5,599 nt of DNA. Source: Pseudomonadota bacterium (GTDB lineage: Bacteria > Pseudomonadota > Alphaproteobacteria > Micropepsales > Micropepsaceae). The position numbers and the translations under genes are program-made. Every line of letters starts with the position of its first letter. Position 1 is the stretch's first letter. The DNA lies in assembly GCA_021817355.1 (NCBI GenBank), contig JAKAVI010000178.1, positions 1-5,599 of the forward strand, written 5' to 3'. Of this stretch, positions 1 to 5,599 are shown piece by piece. Under the pieces are notes generated by a model. That model did no database searches and was not told where the DNA came from. It was given only the letters and a program-made list of their open reading frames with translations.

Positions 1-1
1 A

Positions 2-37
2 GCGGAGGTGATGCGTATGCTGGGGCGTCCATCATGA
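2..37 (+). CDS. C-terminal tail of an upstream gene (partial)
   Basis: A reading frame open from the left edge encodes AEVMRMLGRPS and stops at TGA 35-37. That stop overlaps the hisZ start in an ATGA arrangement, as expected for translationally coupled genes. Only 11 residues are present, too few to identify the product. In many alphaproteobacteria hisS (histidyl-tRNA synthetase) precedes hisZ-hisG, so HisS is a reasonable guess from gene order, but nothing in the residues proves it. A strong Shine-Dalgarno-like GGAGGTGAT lies inside this tail at 4-12, about 21 bases before the hisZ ATG, which is too far to be its ordinary ribosome binding site. Confidence 0.4.
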   Translation, partial: AEVMRMLGRPS

Positions 38-1200
38 GTGCCTTTCCCAATTACTCCGCCGCGCACATGGCCGCGTTGGAAGCCCAGGCTGCAGCGATTC
101 TTGGCGTATTTGGACGCCATGGCTACACCCGCTCTGAACCATCCGTGCTGCAGCCGGCGGATATTTTTCTTGACCGTTCGGGCGAAGAGATCCGGCGGCG
201 TACCTTTGCGTTCACCGACCCAGCCGGCAATGAGCTGTGTCTGCGACCCGATCTGACCATTCCCATCTGCCGGATGTATGTGGAAGAAGATGGCGGTCTG
301 CCTGCGCGACTGTCCTATCACGGACTTGCCTTTCGCCATCAGCCGGCGGAACCCGAGCGCCCGACCCAGTTCTATCAAGCGGGAGTGGAACTGCTTGGGC
401 ATGAGGACAAGGTCGCGGCGGAAGAGGAGATTCTCACCCTCGCGATCGAAGCTCTTCGGGCCGCCGGTCTTGCGCGCTTCAAGGTCAAACTTGGCGATCT
501 CTCGCTGTTTGCGAATTTTGTCGATGGGCTCGCGCTTGCCCCACAATGGCGCGAGCGTCTCAAGCGTCATTTCTGGCGGGCGGGGTATCTTGATGCCATG
601 CTGATGGGCAATGCCCGGCCCCAGCATTCTGATGCCTTGAGCCTACTCGCTCATCTGGGTTCGCTCGGCGAAGCCGAAGCCCGCCCGGCCTTTGAGGGCC
701 TGATGGACATGATCGGAGGCGCCCCCTTCGGGGCCCGCACGCGCGAGGAGATCGTCGACCGCCTGATGGAACAGGCCGCCGATGCCGCGGCGCTGCGCCT
801 TGATCCGGTGATAGCAGATCTCATCGCTCAGCTTCTGGCTGTCAGTGGTCAAGCCCGCACCGCGATTGAGGAGGTAAGGGCAGTCACGCACAAGGCAGGG
901 GTTGAGCTCAAGGCACCGCTTGAGGCCATGCGCGCACGCCTTGATGTCCTCGCCAAGCTTTCCATCGCGCCGGAGGATGTCAGCTTTGCCGCCCGTTTCG
1001 GACGCAACATGGAATACTATACAGGTTTTGTATTTGAGCTGTGGGCCGAGGACGCCGAAGGGCCGGTGCAGGTTGCCGGTGGCGGGCGTTATGACAGCCT
1101 GCTTGAACATCTGGGCGCCAAACGGTCGATCCCGGCCATTGGCTACGCCATTCGGACCGAGCGTGTGCTTGCAGTGCGCAGAGCACAGGGGACAGCGTGA
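34..1200 (+). CDS. hisZ: ATP phosphoribosyltransferase regulatory subunit HisZ
   Basis: HisZ is a catalytically inactive paralogue of histidyl-tRNA synthetase. It assembles with HisG in the cytoplasm and is needed for activity and histidine feedback in organisms with short HisG. The 388-residue protein shows the class II synthetase-like core: RPDLTIPI at 71-78, a motif-2-like block at 100-122 (FRHQP then RPTQFYQAGVELLG), the HisRS-type block MEYYTGFVFE at 326-335, and GGGRYDSLL at 349-357. It ends soon after IPAIGYAIRTERVL, so the C-terminal anticodon-binding domain of true HisRS is absent. That absence and the length favour HisZ over HisS. The ATG at 34 is the first start in frame and overlaps the previous gene's stop. 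The gene's TGA overlaps the start of hisG, so the two are almost certainly co-transcribed and coupled. Confidence 0.95.
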   Translation: MSAFPNYSAAHMAALEAQAAAILGVFGRHGYTRSEPSVLQPADIFLDRSGEEIRRRTFAFTDPAGNELCLRPDLTIPICRMYVEEDGGLPARLSYHGLAFRHQPAEPERPTQFYQAGVELLGHEDKVAAEEEILTLAIEALRAAGLARFKVKLGDLSLFANFVDGLALAPQWRERLKRHFWRAGYLDAMLMGNARPQHSDALSLLAHLGSLGEAEARPAFEGLMDMIGGAPFGARTREEIVDRLMEQAADAAALRLDPVIADLIAQLLAVSGQARTAIEEVRAVTHKAGVELKAPLEAMRARLDVLAKLSIAPEDVSFAARFGRNMEYYTGFVFELWAEDAEGPVQVAGGGRYDSLLEHLGAKRSIPAIGYAIRTERVLAVRRAQGTA

Positions 1201-2108
1201 TGATAGACCGTCTCATCCTTGCAATTCCGTCCAAAGGTCGCCTGCAGGAGCAGGTCGAGCACTATTTTTCCGATGCCGGCATGGGGCTCAAGAAAGCCTC
1301 TGGTGCACGCGGATATCGCGCCGATATGACCGGCTTTGCCGATGTTGATGTCATGTTGCTGTCGGCCGGTGAAATCGCTGGCGCGCTGCTTGCCGGCGAC
1401 GTGCACTTCGGGATAACGGGGGAAGACCTGATCCGTGAAGCTGCACCTGTGCTCGACGGGCGGGTGGCGCTGCTCAAAGCACTCGGCTTTGGTCATGCCG
1501 ATGTCGTGGTCGCCGTGCCCCAGTCGTGGATTGACGTGACCAGCGTTGCCGATCTTGATGATGTCTGTGCTGCGTTCTTTCAGCGCCACCGGCGAAGGCT
1601 GCGGGTTGCAACCAAATATGTTACGATGACCCGCGCGTTTTTTGCCGACAAAGGCATTGCCGAATATCGCATCGTTGAAAGCGCCGGTGCGACCGAGGGA
1701 GCCCCTTCTGCTGGCGCGGCAGAAGCCATTGTGGACATCACCTCGACCGGGGCAACGCTGGCCGCCAACGGCCTCAAGGTCCTCGATGATGGCATCATTC
1801 TGCAAAGCCAGGCGCAACTGGCGATGAGCCTCAGATCCACCTGGTTTCCACCGGTGCGGCGCAGCGCTGAACGCATGCTTTCACGTCTTGCCGCGCGGGA
1901 GTGTGCCAAGACATCGCTCACGCTGCGGGCGCGGATGAACGGTGAGGCTGCTGAAGCTTCGATACTGGTTCCACGCGGTGGCTTGATGGACGCAGTTCAG
2001 GACCTGCGCGTCAGGGGCTGTCAGACCATTACGGCGCACGACGCCGACTACGTCTTTGAGGCTGCGCCACCCATTCTGACGGCATTTGCCAATGCCCTGG
2101 CCCTTTAG
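1197..2108 (+). CDS. hisG: ATP phosphoribosyltransferase catalytic subunit HisG
   Basis: HisG joins ATP and PRPP to form N1-(5-phosphoribosyl)-ATP, the committed step of histidine synthesis. Visible family blocks are AIPSKGRL at 9-16, GITGEDLI at 72-79, RVATKY at 136-141, and the PRPP-binding segment around 177-189 (EAIVDITSTGATL) followed by NGLKVLDDG. The start may be GTG at 1197 or ATG at 1200; both overlap the hisZ stop (GTGATGA), and the ATG gives 302 residues. Classic HisZ-dependent HisG proteins are about 200-230 residues. This one continues for about 65 residues after 238 with ILVPRGGLMDAVQDL and a short C-terminal tail, which may be a reduced ACT-like HisG_C domain. The stop TAG overlaps the stop of the convergent small ORF. 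No convincing terminator follows. Confidence 0.95.
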   Translation: MMIDRLILAIPSKGRLQEQVEHYFSDAGMGLKKASGARGYRADMTGFADVDVMLLSAGEIAGALLAGDVHFGITGEDLIREAAPVLDGRVALLKALGFGHADVVVAVPQSWIDVTSVADLDDVCAAFFQRHRRRLRVATKYVTMTRAFFADKGIAEYRIVESAGATEGAPSAGAAEAIVDITSTGATLAANGLKVLDDGIILQSQAQLAMSLRSTWFPPVRRSAERMLSRLAARECAKTSLTLRARMNGEAAEASILVPRGGLMDAVQDLRVRGCQTITAHDADYVFEAAPPILTAFANALAL

Positions 2109-2254
2109 GGCAGCAGCCGGCCTACCAGCATGTTCGTGATAAATGCCCCAGCCCATCGGCACGGTAGTGGACGTTGATGTTGCGTTCGAGCTGCGCGCGC
2201 CATCCGAAATGGTGCCGTTGCGCCAGTAAAGGCGATGACTGGCGCATCGCTCAT
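2105..2254 (-). CDS. Small ORF translationally coupled to the acyl-ACP synthetase gene; possibly truncated or frameshifted
   Basis: The ATG at 2254-2252 overlaps the TGA of the upstream ligase gene (ATGA). It has a good Shine-Dalgarno, GGAGG at 2269-2265, with ten bases of spacing. The frame encodes 49 residues beginning MSDAPVIAFTGAT and ends at TAA 2107-2105, overlapping the hisG stop. After about codon 13 the third-base pattern in this frame becomes A/T-rich. The frame starting at ATG 2247 (41 residues, stop at 2122) then has GC-rich third positions and reads FGWRAQLERNINVHYRADGLG. At the GGGG run near 2155, one added base would carry that frame into the first frame's ending, FITNMLVGRLLP. 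The ORF could therefore be a genuine small gene with a sequencing or real frameshift, or the stub of a larger gene. The start faintly resembles the N-terminal nucleotide-binding strand of a short-chain dehydrogenase/epimerase, but this is weak. No family is recognised. Confidence 0.4.
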   Translation of the reverse strand: MSDAPVIAFTGATAPFRMARAARTQHQRPLPCRWAGAFITNMLVGRLLP

Positions 2255-4005
2255 TCTGCGCCGGCCTCCGCGGGAACTGGCGCTGCTGTTTGCTGGAATT
2301 CGCCGGTAAGATACATGACGCGCGCGCGGCTGCGGCTCATTTTGCCCGATGAGGTCTGCGGCAAGCTGTGAGGGGGCACAAGGACGACCTTCGTCACCAA
2401 GCCATGGCGTCCACGGAAGATATTGGCGATTTCCTCGCTCAGGGCAGCGCGCTTCGCTGGATCGGAGAGGCGGCATTGCACCAGCGCCACGACTTCCTCA
2501 TCGGTCTCGCCGTCGATCGAGAACACCGCAACGTCGCCGCTGCGCAGCAGTGCGACCTCGGACTCTGCTGTCCATTCGAGGTCTTGCGGCCACAGATTGC
2601 GGCCGTTGAAGATAATAAGATCCTTGGCGCGGCCAGTGATGACGATCTCGCCACTGATCAGATAGCCGAGGTCCCCCGTCTCCAGCCAGCCGCCTCCATG
2701 CATGACGCGGGCGGTTTCCTCTGGTGCGCCGAAATAGCCGGTCATCAGGCTGGGGCCGCGTACAAAAACGCGTCCGACACGCCGGTCCGGCAACGGCCGC
2801 CCCTCGTCGTCGCGCACCTCGACTTCGTGATCCGGCAGGATCCGGCCGCACAGCACGAATGTGCGGGTGCGCGTATCGCGTTCCTGCGCAGGAACCGCAA
2901 GCTGCTTGCTTTCCAGTATCGAGCCTTCGACGATGTCGTATTTGGCACCCCTGCCTGGCGGCGTAAAGCTCAGCGCCAAAGTTGCTTCCGCCATGCCGTA
3001 GCTGGGCACAAAGGAGGTGGTGCCAAAGCCGTGGGGAGCAAATCGCTCTGCAAATCGCGTAAGCGCGCCGTGCCGGATCATGTCACCGCCAATGCCGGCA
3101 CTGCGCCAGCTTGAAAGATCCATGCCATCGGTCGAGGCGGTTTCAGCGCGCCGCACACACAGTTCGTAACCGAAAGACGGGCTGAATGAGAGTGTACCGC
3201 GATTGCGACTGATCAGGTGAAGCCACAGCAGCGGTCTGCGTGCGAAGTCATGTGTAGGAAGCACATCCACTGTCATCTGGCATGCCATTGGCATCAGCAG
3301 AAAGCCCACAAGGCCCATGTCATGATAAAAGGGAAGCCAGGATACACCTCGGTCACCTTCGACAACCCTGAGGCCATGGCGCCCGGTGTAATGTGCATTG
3401 GCCATGAAGGCGCGCTGCGTCACAGCTATGCCCAGTGGGAAGCGCGTGCTGCCAGAGGAGAACTGCAGGTAGGCAAGACCTTCGGGGGTCTGTTCCGGCA
3501 GCGTGCCCGCAAACGGTGTAATGCCATCGAGTCCGGCCAGCGTGCCGACCCGCTTCAGGTCGAGCCCGACCACAGCTTCGCCGAGCCATCCCTCCAGCGT
3601 GGCTGGTCCGAATAGCGCGCTCGCTTTGGCGCTTTCGATCATGCGCCGCAAATGTGAGAGGTAACCATCCTTTCCACCGAAGGCGGCGGGCAAAGGCAGA
3701 GGTGCGGGGATGAGGCCGGCGTATTGGCAGGCAAAGAAGAGGCGCGCGAAGTCCCCAGTGCTCTCCGCGACGAGTGCGACGCACTCACCTGATTGAAGTC
3801 CGGCACCCAGCAACTTGCGGGCCAGGGCGATGGCCTGGTCCCGCAATCGCTGATAGGGCAAGGCTTCGACGAGCGCGCCCTTGCCGGAAAAGAAATTCAA
3901 GCCAGTTGCTCCTCCGGCGGCATAATCTAGCGCCTGGGCGATTGTGCCGAAATCGGCGTAGCGCTTTCTCTGTCCGGGATGATAGGCCGACGTCGGTTCA
4001 GTCAT
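2251..4005 (-). CDS. aasR: Fatty acyl-AMP ligase / acyl-ACP synthetase (AasR-like)
   Basis: This is a 584-residue adenylate-forming enzyme of the fatty acyl-AMP ligase type. It would activate a fatty acid with ATP and transfer it to an acyl carrier protein. Motifs in order are: P-loop LQFSSGSTRFPLG at 180-192; WLPFYHDMGLVG at 223-234, typical of FAAL proteins; SYGMAEATLA at 335-344; the FAAL-type insertion region around 346-388; ETGDLGYL at 442-449; GRAKDLIIFNGRN at 458-470 followed by WPQDLE; and SSGKMSR at 552-558 with the likely catalytic lysine K555. The start at 4005 gives the usual FAAL length. An in-frame ATG at 4197 would add 64 low-complexity residues with no family character. No Shine-Dalgarno is visible before 4005. 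The gene lies divergent from an ACP and serine palmitoyltransferase-like pair, matching the Caulobacter ceramide set in which AasR charges AcpR. The symbol rests on that context; a generic FAAL from another lipid pathway is the alternative. Confidence 0.85.
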   Translation of the reverse strand: MTEPTSAYHPGQRKRYADFGTIAQALDYAAGGATGLNFFSGKGALVEALPYQRLRDQAIALARKLLGAGLQSGECVALVAESTGDFARLFFACQYAGLIPAPLPLPAAFGGKDGYLSHLRRMIESAKASALFGPATLEGWLGEAVVGLDLKRVGTLAGLDGITPFAGTLPEQTPEGLAYLQFSSGSTRFPLGIAVTQRAFMANAHYTGRHGLRVVEGDRGVSWLPFYHDMGLVGFLLMPMACQMTVDVLPTHDFARRPLLWLHLISRNRGTLSFSPSFGYELCVRRAETASTDGMDLSSWRSAGIGGDMIRHGALTRFAERFAPHGFGTTSFVPSYGMAEATLALSFTPPGRGAKYDIVEGSILESKQLAVPAQERDTRTRTFVLCGRILPDHEVEVRDDEGRPLPDRRVGRVFVRGPSLMTGYFGAPEETARVMHGGGWLETGDLGYLISGEIVITGRAKDLIIFNGRNLWPQDLEWTAESEVALLRSGDVAVFSIDGETDEEVVALVQCRLSDPAKRAALSEEIANIFRGRHGLVTKVVLVPPHSLPQTSSGKMSRSRARVMYLTGEFQQTAAPVPAEAGAE

Positions 4006-4012
4006 TTTACTG

Positions 4013-4042
4013 TTTATGATGTGACAATGGCCCTCGTGTCCG
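4013..4042 (-). promoter_or_regulatory. Candidate promoter for the acyl-ACP synthetase gene, possibly leaderless
   Basis: On the minus strand, CGGACA (4042-4037, four of six matches to TTGACA) is followed by an 18-base spacer and CATAAA (4018-4013, four of six matches to TATAAT). The -10-like box ends seven bases before the ATG at 4005. Transcription would then start at or next to the start codon, which would fit the missing Shine-Dalgarno. The match is weak and could be chance. Confidence 0.22.
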
Positions 4043-4063
4043 ATTCCGCTATCAGAAATCGGA
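4039..4063. repeat. Short inverted repeat upstream of the acyl-ACP synthetase gene
   Basis: TCCGATT at 4039-4045 and AATCGGA at 4057-4063 form a perfect 7-base inverted repeat separated by 11 bases. It overlaps the candidate -35 region of the minus-strand gene, so it could be an operator. A 7-base repeat can also arise by chance in a gap this size. Confidence 0.3.
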
Positions 4064-4167
4064 TGTATTGGCAATTCCCGGTCTGCAACCGAAGCTGCCC
4101 CCTCGATGCGACATGGCCCGGGACGGGGGTTCGCTCCAGCGCGGTGCATAATTCTATGGGGCGTTGA

Positions 4168-4503
4168 TGTTTTATCGGCAGGCGGCTTCATGACCATTCG
4201 AGCTTGCGTTCACGTCGTCTGGAGCAGGCTGAGCCCGCCCCGGAGCCAAATCATCTGCTTACTGTCACGCTCGAGCGCCTTGGGCTGAACGAAGTGGTTC
4301 CTCGCCACACGGGGCTGCCGGAAGAAGGTCCAAGGCCCGATGCGTTACATCGGGCGGCCCATCTAAAATGACACCACCTCGATCCGTTCGGATGTCTGGC
4401 GGGGGCGGGGCTGGCACTTCTCGATCAACTGGCGAGGATCTATCGTCGGTTACGCCAATTCAGTGATGCGGGCCAATGCGTTGGAGACGGCTCACTAGCC
4501 TGA
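4168..4503 (+). pseudogene. Coding-like frame broken by one internal stop, in the divergent gap
   Basis: This stretch lies in the gene-free gap of about 600 bases. One plus-strand frame is open from 4168 to a TGA at 4369-4371 and then on to a TGA at 4501-4503, about 110 codons with a single interruption. The residues look protein-like, for example LTVTLERLGLNEVVPRHTG before the stop and ALLDQLARIYRRLRQF after it. There is no convincing start codon or ribosome binding site, and no family is recognised. The minus strand of the same stretch also gives a protein-like run over about 4212-4335, so the coding strand is uncertain. A decayed gene or insertion-element remnant are both possible, as is chance in GC-rich DNA. 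Confidence 0.25.
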
Positions 4504-4516
4504 CGATAATTCTGCG

Positions 4517-4546
4517 TTCTGCCCCTGCAAATGTGTTCTATAAAAT
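4517..4546 (+). promoter_or_regulatory. Candidate promoter for the ACP-serine palmitoyltransferase operon
   Basis: An AT-rich island at about 4530-4560 stands out from the GC-rich surroundings and contains TATAAAAT at 4539-4546, a good -10-like element. The best -35 candidate is TTCTGC at 4517-4522, 18 bases before TAAAAT (4541-4546), which is weak. The position, about 60 bases before the ACP start, suits a promoter for the operon. Confidence 0.4.
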
Positions 4547-4548
4547 AA

Positions 4549-4560
4549 TACCATACAGTA
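4549..4560. promoter_or_regulatory. Candidate operator: imperfect palindrome just after the -10 box
   Basis: TACCATACAGTA at 4549-4560 matches its own reverse complement at 8 of 12 positions (pattern TACnnTAnnGTA). It lies over the expected transcription start, directly downstream of TATAAAAT. This placement is typical of a repressor site of the TetR kind. No regulator gene is visible in the window, so this is inference from position and symmetry. Confidence 0.22.
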
Positions 4561-4605
4561 CCCTGAAGCAGATCTAAGGAGGCCGGCGATCGGGCTCGAG
4601 GACAA

Positions 4606-4857
4606 ATGGATAGCATGGCGGGTGACATTCGGAATACGATATTCGATACGCTGCGTACCTCTTTGGGAAAGCCTGTCGAACTTTCCGATCAGACCAACAT
4701 CATCAACGATCTTGGTCTCGACTCCGTTGCGGTATTGGATTTTGTAATGGAAATCGAGGATCAGCTGGATATCTCGGTCCCGCTAGACCGGATCGCCGAA
4801 GTAAAAACGATTGGCGATCTTGTGGCCACGGTTCGTGATCTGAAAGGCAGCACTTAA
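4606..4857 (+). CDS. acpR: Acyl carrier protein (AcpR-like)
   Basis: This is an 83-residue acidic acyl carrier protein. The phosphopantetheine attachment site is S40 in LGLDS (36-40), followed by the helix-II sequence VAVLDFVMEIEDQLDISVP and a third helix around KTIGDLVATV (67-76). This is the normal ACP fold and length. It is unlikely to be the housekeeping AcpP, since it has the DSVAVLDF variant in place of DSLDTVE and lies away from fab genes. Its place between a divergent acyl-ACP synthetase and a serine palmitoyltransferase-like gene fits the dedicated ACP of Caulobacter ceramide synthesis (AcpR). The start may be ATG 4606 or ATG 4615. GAGGA at 4598-4602 is 3 bases from the first and 12 from the second, so neither spacing is ideal. 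The strong AAGGAGG at 4576-4582 is too far from both. The stop is three bases before the next gene. Confidence 0.88.
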   Translation: MDSMAGDIRNTIFDTLRTSLGKPVELSDQTNIINDLGLDSVAVLDFVMEIEDQLDISVPLDRIAEVKTIGDLVATVRDLKGST

Positions 4858-4860
4858 GCA

Positions 4861-5599
4861 ATGGGGATCTTCGACAAGTTCGCGCCGACGGCTGCGCTAT
4901 ACAATCAGCTAGAACGCGCAGGCGCCAATCCGTTCAATGTTACCTTCGACGATGTGCTGTCGCCGACCGAGGGCAGGCTCGGTGATCGAGCTATTCTGCT
5001 ACTCGGCACCAACAATTATCTCGGCCTGACTTATGACCCGGCGGTCATGGCCAAGGCGATTGAAGCAATTGAATTGTTAGGCACCGGCACCACCGGTTCG
5101 CGGGTCGCCAATGGCAGCTATGGGGGTCACGCTCGGCTGGAGCGGGCGCTCGCAGACTTCTACGGCCGCAGCCATGCGATGGTGTTTTCCACGGGCTATC
5201 AGGCCAATACGGGCGTGCTTTCAGCCATTGCCGGCAAGGACGACCATTTGCTGCTCGATGCCGATTCCCACGCCAGCATCTATGACGGCTCGCATCTGGG
5301 GCACGCGCAGGTCACGCGGTTCCGCCACGGTGACCCGGATGATCTGGCCAAGCGCCTGCGCCGCCTAGCCGGCATGCCCGGCGACAAGATTGTTGTCGTC
5401 GAAGGCATCTATTCGATGCTGGGTGACACCGCGCCGCTGCGTGAGTTCGTCAAGGTAAAGAAGGAGTGCGGGGCCTATCTGGTGGTGGATGAAGCCCATT
5501 CGCTTGGCGTTCTAGGTGAAATGGGGCGGGGACTAGCCGAAGCCCTAGGCGTCGAAGCGGATCTCGCTCTCCATCTCCGTAGGTGTGAGAAGAAAGCGG
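4861..5599 (+). CDS. spt: Serine palmitoyltransferase-like alpha-oxoamine synthase (incomplete at the right edge)
   Basis: This PLP enzyme would condense serine with a long-chain acyl thioester, here probably acyl-ACP, to form 3-keto-sphinganine. The first 234 residues fit the family: LLGTNNYLGL at 47-56, GTGTTGSR at 74-81, FSTGYQAN at 109-116, DADSHASIYDG at 133-143 (H137 is the residue expected to stack on the PLP ring), EGIYSMLGD, and VVDEAHS at 208-214 (D210 and H213 are cofactor contacts). As I recall the Sphingomonas paucimobilis enzyme, it has DADSHASIYDG and YSMLGD in the same places. The start ATG is three bases after the ACP stop, so translation is probably coupled; only a weak AAGG precedes it. 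The Schiff-base lysine motif (normally GTFSKS) is expected at about 244, but residues 235-246 do not match the family, which suggests sequence error or a junction. Other family members (BioF, 2-amino-3-ketobutyrate ligase) are less likely given the ACP and ligase neighbours. Confidence 0.85.
   Translation, partial: MGIFDKFAPTAALYNQLERAGANPFNVTFDDVLSPTEGRLGDRAILLLGTNNYLGLTYDPAVMAKAIEAIELLGTGTTGSRVANGSYGGHARLERALADFYGRSHAMVFSTGYQANTGVLSAIAGKDDHLLLDADSHASIYDGSHLGHAQVTRFRHGDPDDLAKRLRRLAGMPGDKIVVVEGIYSMLGDTAPLREFVKVKKECGAYLVVDEAHSLGVLGEMGRGLAEALGVEADLALHLRRCEKKA

Noticed and set aside
1143..1817. 224-codon minus-strand open frame across hisZ-hisG
   Set aside because: It is antisense to well-recognised HisG motifs and has no plausible start context or recognisable domain.
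2093..2112. Hairpin TGCCCT/AGGGCA at the end of hisG as a terminator
   Set aside because: The 6-base stem overlaps the coding end and stop, has an 8-base loop and no following T run on either strand.
2368..3114. 248-codon plus-strand open frame inside the ligase gene
   Set aside because: It lies wholly antisense to a gene with clear adenylation motifs; long antisense frames are common in GC-rich DNA.
4006..4197. N-terminal extension of the acyl-ACP synthetase from an upstream in-frame ATG at 4197
   Set aside because: The extra 64 residues lack any family motif, have an unnatural composition, and would make the protein longer than usual for FAALs. The start at 4005 gives the expected length.
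4440..4628. 62-codon minus-strand frame overlapping the ACP start
   Set aside because: It crosses the AT-rich promoter region and the ACP start, has no ribosome binding site, and shows no recognisable features.
5111..5368. 85-codon plus-strand frame inside spt
   Set aside because: It is an out-of-frame shadow of the strongly matching Spt-like sequence.
4861..5599. BioF or 2-amino-3-ketobutyrate CoA ligase as the identity of the last gene
   Set aside because: These share the fold, but the GTNNYLGL and DADSHASIYDG blocks look closer to bacterial serine palmitoyltransferase, and the ACP and acyl-ACP synthetase neighbours fit sphingolipid synthesis and not biotin or threonine metabolism.

Overview
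The window is GC-rich bacterial DNA with tightly packed, overlapping genes. It most likely comes from an alphaproteobacterium. Two points suggest this: a hisZ-hisG pair with overlapping ends, and a three-gene sphingolipid set (acyl-ACP synthetase, dedicated acyl carrier protein, serine palmitoyltransferase-like enzyme). That set is known from Caulobacter and is also expected in Sphingomonadales. Which of these orders the organism belongs to cannot be settled from this sequence alone.

Layout. Positions 2-37 hold the last 11 codons of an upstream gene whose stop overlaps the hisZ start (ATGA). hisZ (34-1200) and hisG (1197-2108, or from 1200) follow with overlapping ends. Together they supply the first step of histidine biosynthesis, with HisZ as the tRNA-synthetase-like regulatory subunit and HisG as the catalytic subunit. 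Convergent to them, on the minus strand, is a fatty acyl-AMP ligase/acyl-ACP synthetase (4005-2251, aasR-like). Its stop overlaps the start of a small, possibly frameshifted or truncated ORF (2254-2105), whose own stop overlaps that of hisG. A roughly 600-base divergent gap (4006-4605) follows. It contains AT-rich candidate promoter sequence and a coding-like plus-strand frame broken by one stop. Next come an acyl carrier protein gene (4606-4857, acpR-like) and, three bases later, an alpha-oxoamine synthase resembling serine palmitoyltransferase (4861 to the window end, incomplete).

How the genes work together. By analogy with the Caulobacter ceramide pathway, the AasR-like ligase would activate a fatty acid with ATP and load it on the AcpR-like carrier. 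The Spt-like enzyme would then condense the acyl thioester with serine to give 3-keto-sphinganine. The later reductase (cerR) and ceramide synthase (bcerS) are not recognised here. This is a known type of system, so the window is not a novel pathway on present evidence. The items most worth checking are the small coupled ORF behind aasR, the broken reading frame in the divergent gap, the loss of family similarity in the last ~38 bases, and a HisG that is longer than the classic HisZ-dependent short form.
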